Source: Lysobacter soli (GTDB lineage: Bacteria > Pseudomonadota > Gammaproteobacteria > Xanthomonadales > Xanthomonadaceae). From it: a stretch of 64,000 bases of DNA. The DNA is taken from the NCBI RefSeq assembly GCF_003382285.1, contig NZ_QTJR01000005.1, forward strand, positions 62,001 through 126,000, written 5' to 3'. Of the stretch, positions 62,610 to 64,000 are shown piece by piece. The notes beneath the pieces were generated by a model, which was not told the DNA's origin, did not search any database, and worked only from the letters and a program-made list of their open reading frames with translations. How positions within the stretch are numbered: the first letter of the stretch is position 1; each line of letters opens with the position of its first letter. The position numbers and the translations under genes were made by a program.

Positions 62610-64000
62610 ATGCGCGCGGAGATCGCCGATCGGAACGGCATCGTCGCAGTGTCGCGGAAACGGTCCGCGGCTTTCGCACGGCTGGTCGCGCCGCTCTCGC
62701 CGGCAGGCCTGCTGATCGGCACCGCGTTCCTCGTCGCCTCGTTCACGCCGAGCCTGATTCCACGCACGCCGACGATGCAGGGCGTGCTGGGCGGAACGGC
62801 ATTCGCAGCGGGTTACGGCATCGGCGTGTTCCTCCGTTGGCTGTGGGAATACCTCGAATTGCCGCCCTCGCGAGGGCGCACGCCGTGGCGTGTGAAGCGT
62901 GCGCTGTACTGGCTTTGCGCCCTCGTCGCGCTGTGGGCGCTGTGGCGCGCGCCGCATTGGCAGAACCACGTTCGCGCCGCGCTGCGCATGCCCGCCGAGG
63001 AGGGCGCCGATTCGTTCACCGTCGCGGCCGCCGCGCTGGTCGCGTTCGGAGCGTGGCTCGCCCTGGCACGCGTGCTTCGTGCGATGGCGGTGGTGTTCTC
63101 GCTTTCGCTGGCGAAGGTGCTGCCGCGACGAGTCGCCAGCGTGCTTGGCGTCTCGGCGGTGCTGGTGGTGGTGATCGTGCTGAGCAACAGCATCGTGCTG
63201 CGCATCGCACTGCAGGTCATCGACTCGTCGTTCCGCCAGGCCGATGCGCTGATTCCGCCCGACACTGCGCCACCGATCGGCGCCTTGCAAACGGGCGGCC
63301 CGCAATCGCTCATCGCATGGGAAAACCTGGGGCGGATGGGGCGCCGCTTCGTGTCGTCCGCGCCGACGGCGACGGACATCGGAGCGCTCGCCGGTGCGCC
63401 TGCACGCACGCCGCTGCGCGTGTACGCCGGCCTGCCGTCGGCGGATTCGGCGCAGGCGCGCGGGCAACTTGCGCTTGAGGAACTGAAACGCGTCGGCGGC
63501 TTCTCGCGCGGCGCGCTGGTGATCATCACGCCGACGGGAACCGGCTGGGTCGATCCGGCCGGCATCGAGGCCATCGAGTACCTGCGCCGCGGCGACGTCG
63601 CCAGCGTGGCGATGCAGTACTCGTATCTGTCGAGCCCGTTCTCGCTGATGATCGAACCCGAATACGGCGAGGAAAGCTCGCAGGCGCTGTTCGAGGCGAT
63701 CTACGGTTACTGGAGAACGCTGCCGCGCGATGCGCGCCCGCGGCTCTACCTGCACGGCCTGAGTCTGGGTGCGCTGAATTCGGAGCGCTCGCTGGAGCTG
63801 TTCGACGTGCTTGGCGATCCGCCGCAGGGCGCCTTGTGGAGCGGGCCGCCATTTGCGGCGCGGCAATGGCGTCGCATGACGCACACGCGCAATCCCGGAT
63901 CGCCCGCGTGGCTGCCGCGATTCCGCGACGGCCGCTTCGTGCGTTTCATGAACCAAGATGGATCGCCCGTGCCGACGGACGCGCCGTGGGGCCCGATGCG
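62610..64000 (+). CDS. Alpha/beta-hydrolase-family membrane protein (C-terminal end beyond window)
   Basis: At least 463 residues, incomplete at the right edge. Residues about 20-200 form four to six hydrophobic segments (LIGTAFLVASFTPSLIPR; VLGVSAVLVVVIVLSNSIVL). They are followed by a soluble domain (from about 230) with GFSRGALVIITPTGTGWVDP and the nucleophile-type LHGLSLGALNSE. The layout, membrane N-terminus plus alpha/beta-hydrolase domain, resembles the DUF2319/PF10081-type family, whose function is not established. ATG at 62610 follows GCGAAGGGGCC. The 81-bp region before it has no clear site. Confidence 0.85.
   Translation, partial: MRAEIADRNGIVAVSRKRSAAFARLVAPLSPAGLLIGTAFLVASFTPSLIPRTPTMQGVLGGTAFAAGYGIGVFLRWLWEYLELPPSRGRTPWRVKRALYWLCALVALWALWRAPHWQNHVRAALRMPAEEGADSFTVAAAALVAFGAWLALARVLRAMAVVFSLSLAKVLPRRVASVLGVSAVLVVVIVLSNSIVLRIALQVIDSSFRQADALIPPDTAPPIGALQTGGPQSLIAWENLGRMGRRFVSSAPTATDIGALAGAPARTPLRVYAGLPSADSAQARGQLALEELKRVGGFSRGALVIITPTGTGWVDPAGIEAIEYLRRGDVASVAMQYSYLSSPFSLMIEPEYGEESSQALFEAIYGYWRTLPRDARPRLYLHGLSLGALNSERSLELFDVLGDPPQGALWSGPPFAARQWRRMTHTRNPGSPAWLPRFRDGRFVRFMNQDGSPVPTDAPWGPM

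Overview
The window is very GC-rich DNA, packed with short-spaced or overlapping genes. Gene content suggests a Gammaproteobacterium of the Xanthomonadaceae, in the Lysobacter/Luteimonas/Xanthomonas neighbourhood. The reasons are a TonB-dependent-receptor locus with SapC, JmjC-cupin and halogenase-like genes, a TorF-type porin beside kdpFA, many two-component hybrids, and lipoprotein-anchored efflux parts. This placement is inference from gene content; there is no rRNA here. I found no tRNA, CRISPR array, insertion sequence or prophage.

Layout. (1) 1-3.1 kb, minus strand: start of a kdp potassium-pump operon (kdpA partial, kdpF), a TorF-like porin and a GhrA-type reductase; a large inverted repeat separates kdpF from kdpA. 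(2) 3.4-7.1 kb: Ohr-type peroxidase, a ferritin-like/4Fe-4S/double-CDGSH fusion and an aldo/keto reductase. (3) 7.4-11.7 kb: two tandem arginine/ornithine-type antiporters and arginine deiminase, without arcB or arcC. (4) 11.8-24.3 kb: one continuous plus-strand run. An RND adaptor and pump are followed by a seven-gene Mrp-type cation/proton antiporter, then an outer-membrane efflux channel and a patatin lipoprotein. Almost every junction overlaps or nearly touches.

(5) 24.3-38.8 kb: a carbohydrate-utilisation locus. On the minus strand are a FucP-like sugar transporter, a polysaccharide deacetylase and a GH3 beta-glucosidase. On the plus strand are a LacI regulator, a TonB-dependent receptor, SapC, a JmjC-like cupin, a tryptophan-halogenase-like flavoprotein and a GH5 glycanase. 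A perfect 16-bp palindrome occurs in front of both arms (29082-29097 and 30456-30471) and is the likely LacI operator. A second type of palindrome lies at 30341-30358.

(6) 38.9-44.2 kb: a stressosome-type RsbR-RsbS-RsbT module with an RsbX-like phosphatase, coupled to a histidine kinase and a hybrid kinase instead of a sigma factor. (7) 44.2-57.6 kb: gluconokinase and a collection of redox and stress genes (YghA-like SDR, NAD(P)HX dehydratase, PNPOx-like protein, hemerythrin, DUF421 protein, FAD-Rieske oxidoreductase, glycogen-debranching-like hydrolase). It also holds an Anabaena sensory rhodopsin transducer homologue without a rhodopsin, an LLM oxidoreductase and a multi-PAS hybrid kinase. 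(8) 57.7-64 kb: LysR regulator, an SDR lacking the usual tyrosine, a tautomerase, a CurA-like reductase cut off after about 150 codons, a divergent MFS/AraC pair, and the beginning of a membrane-anchored alpha/beta-hydrolase.
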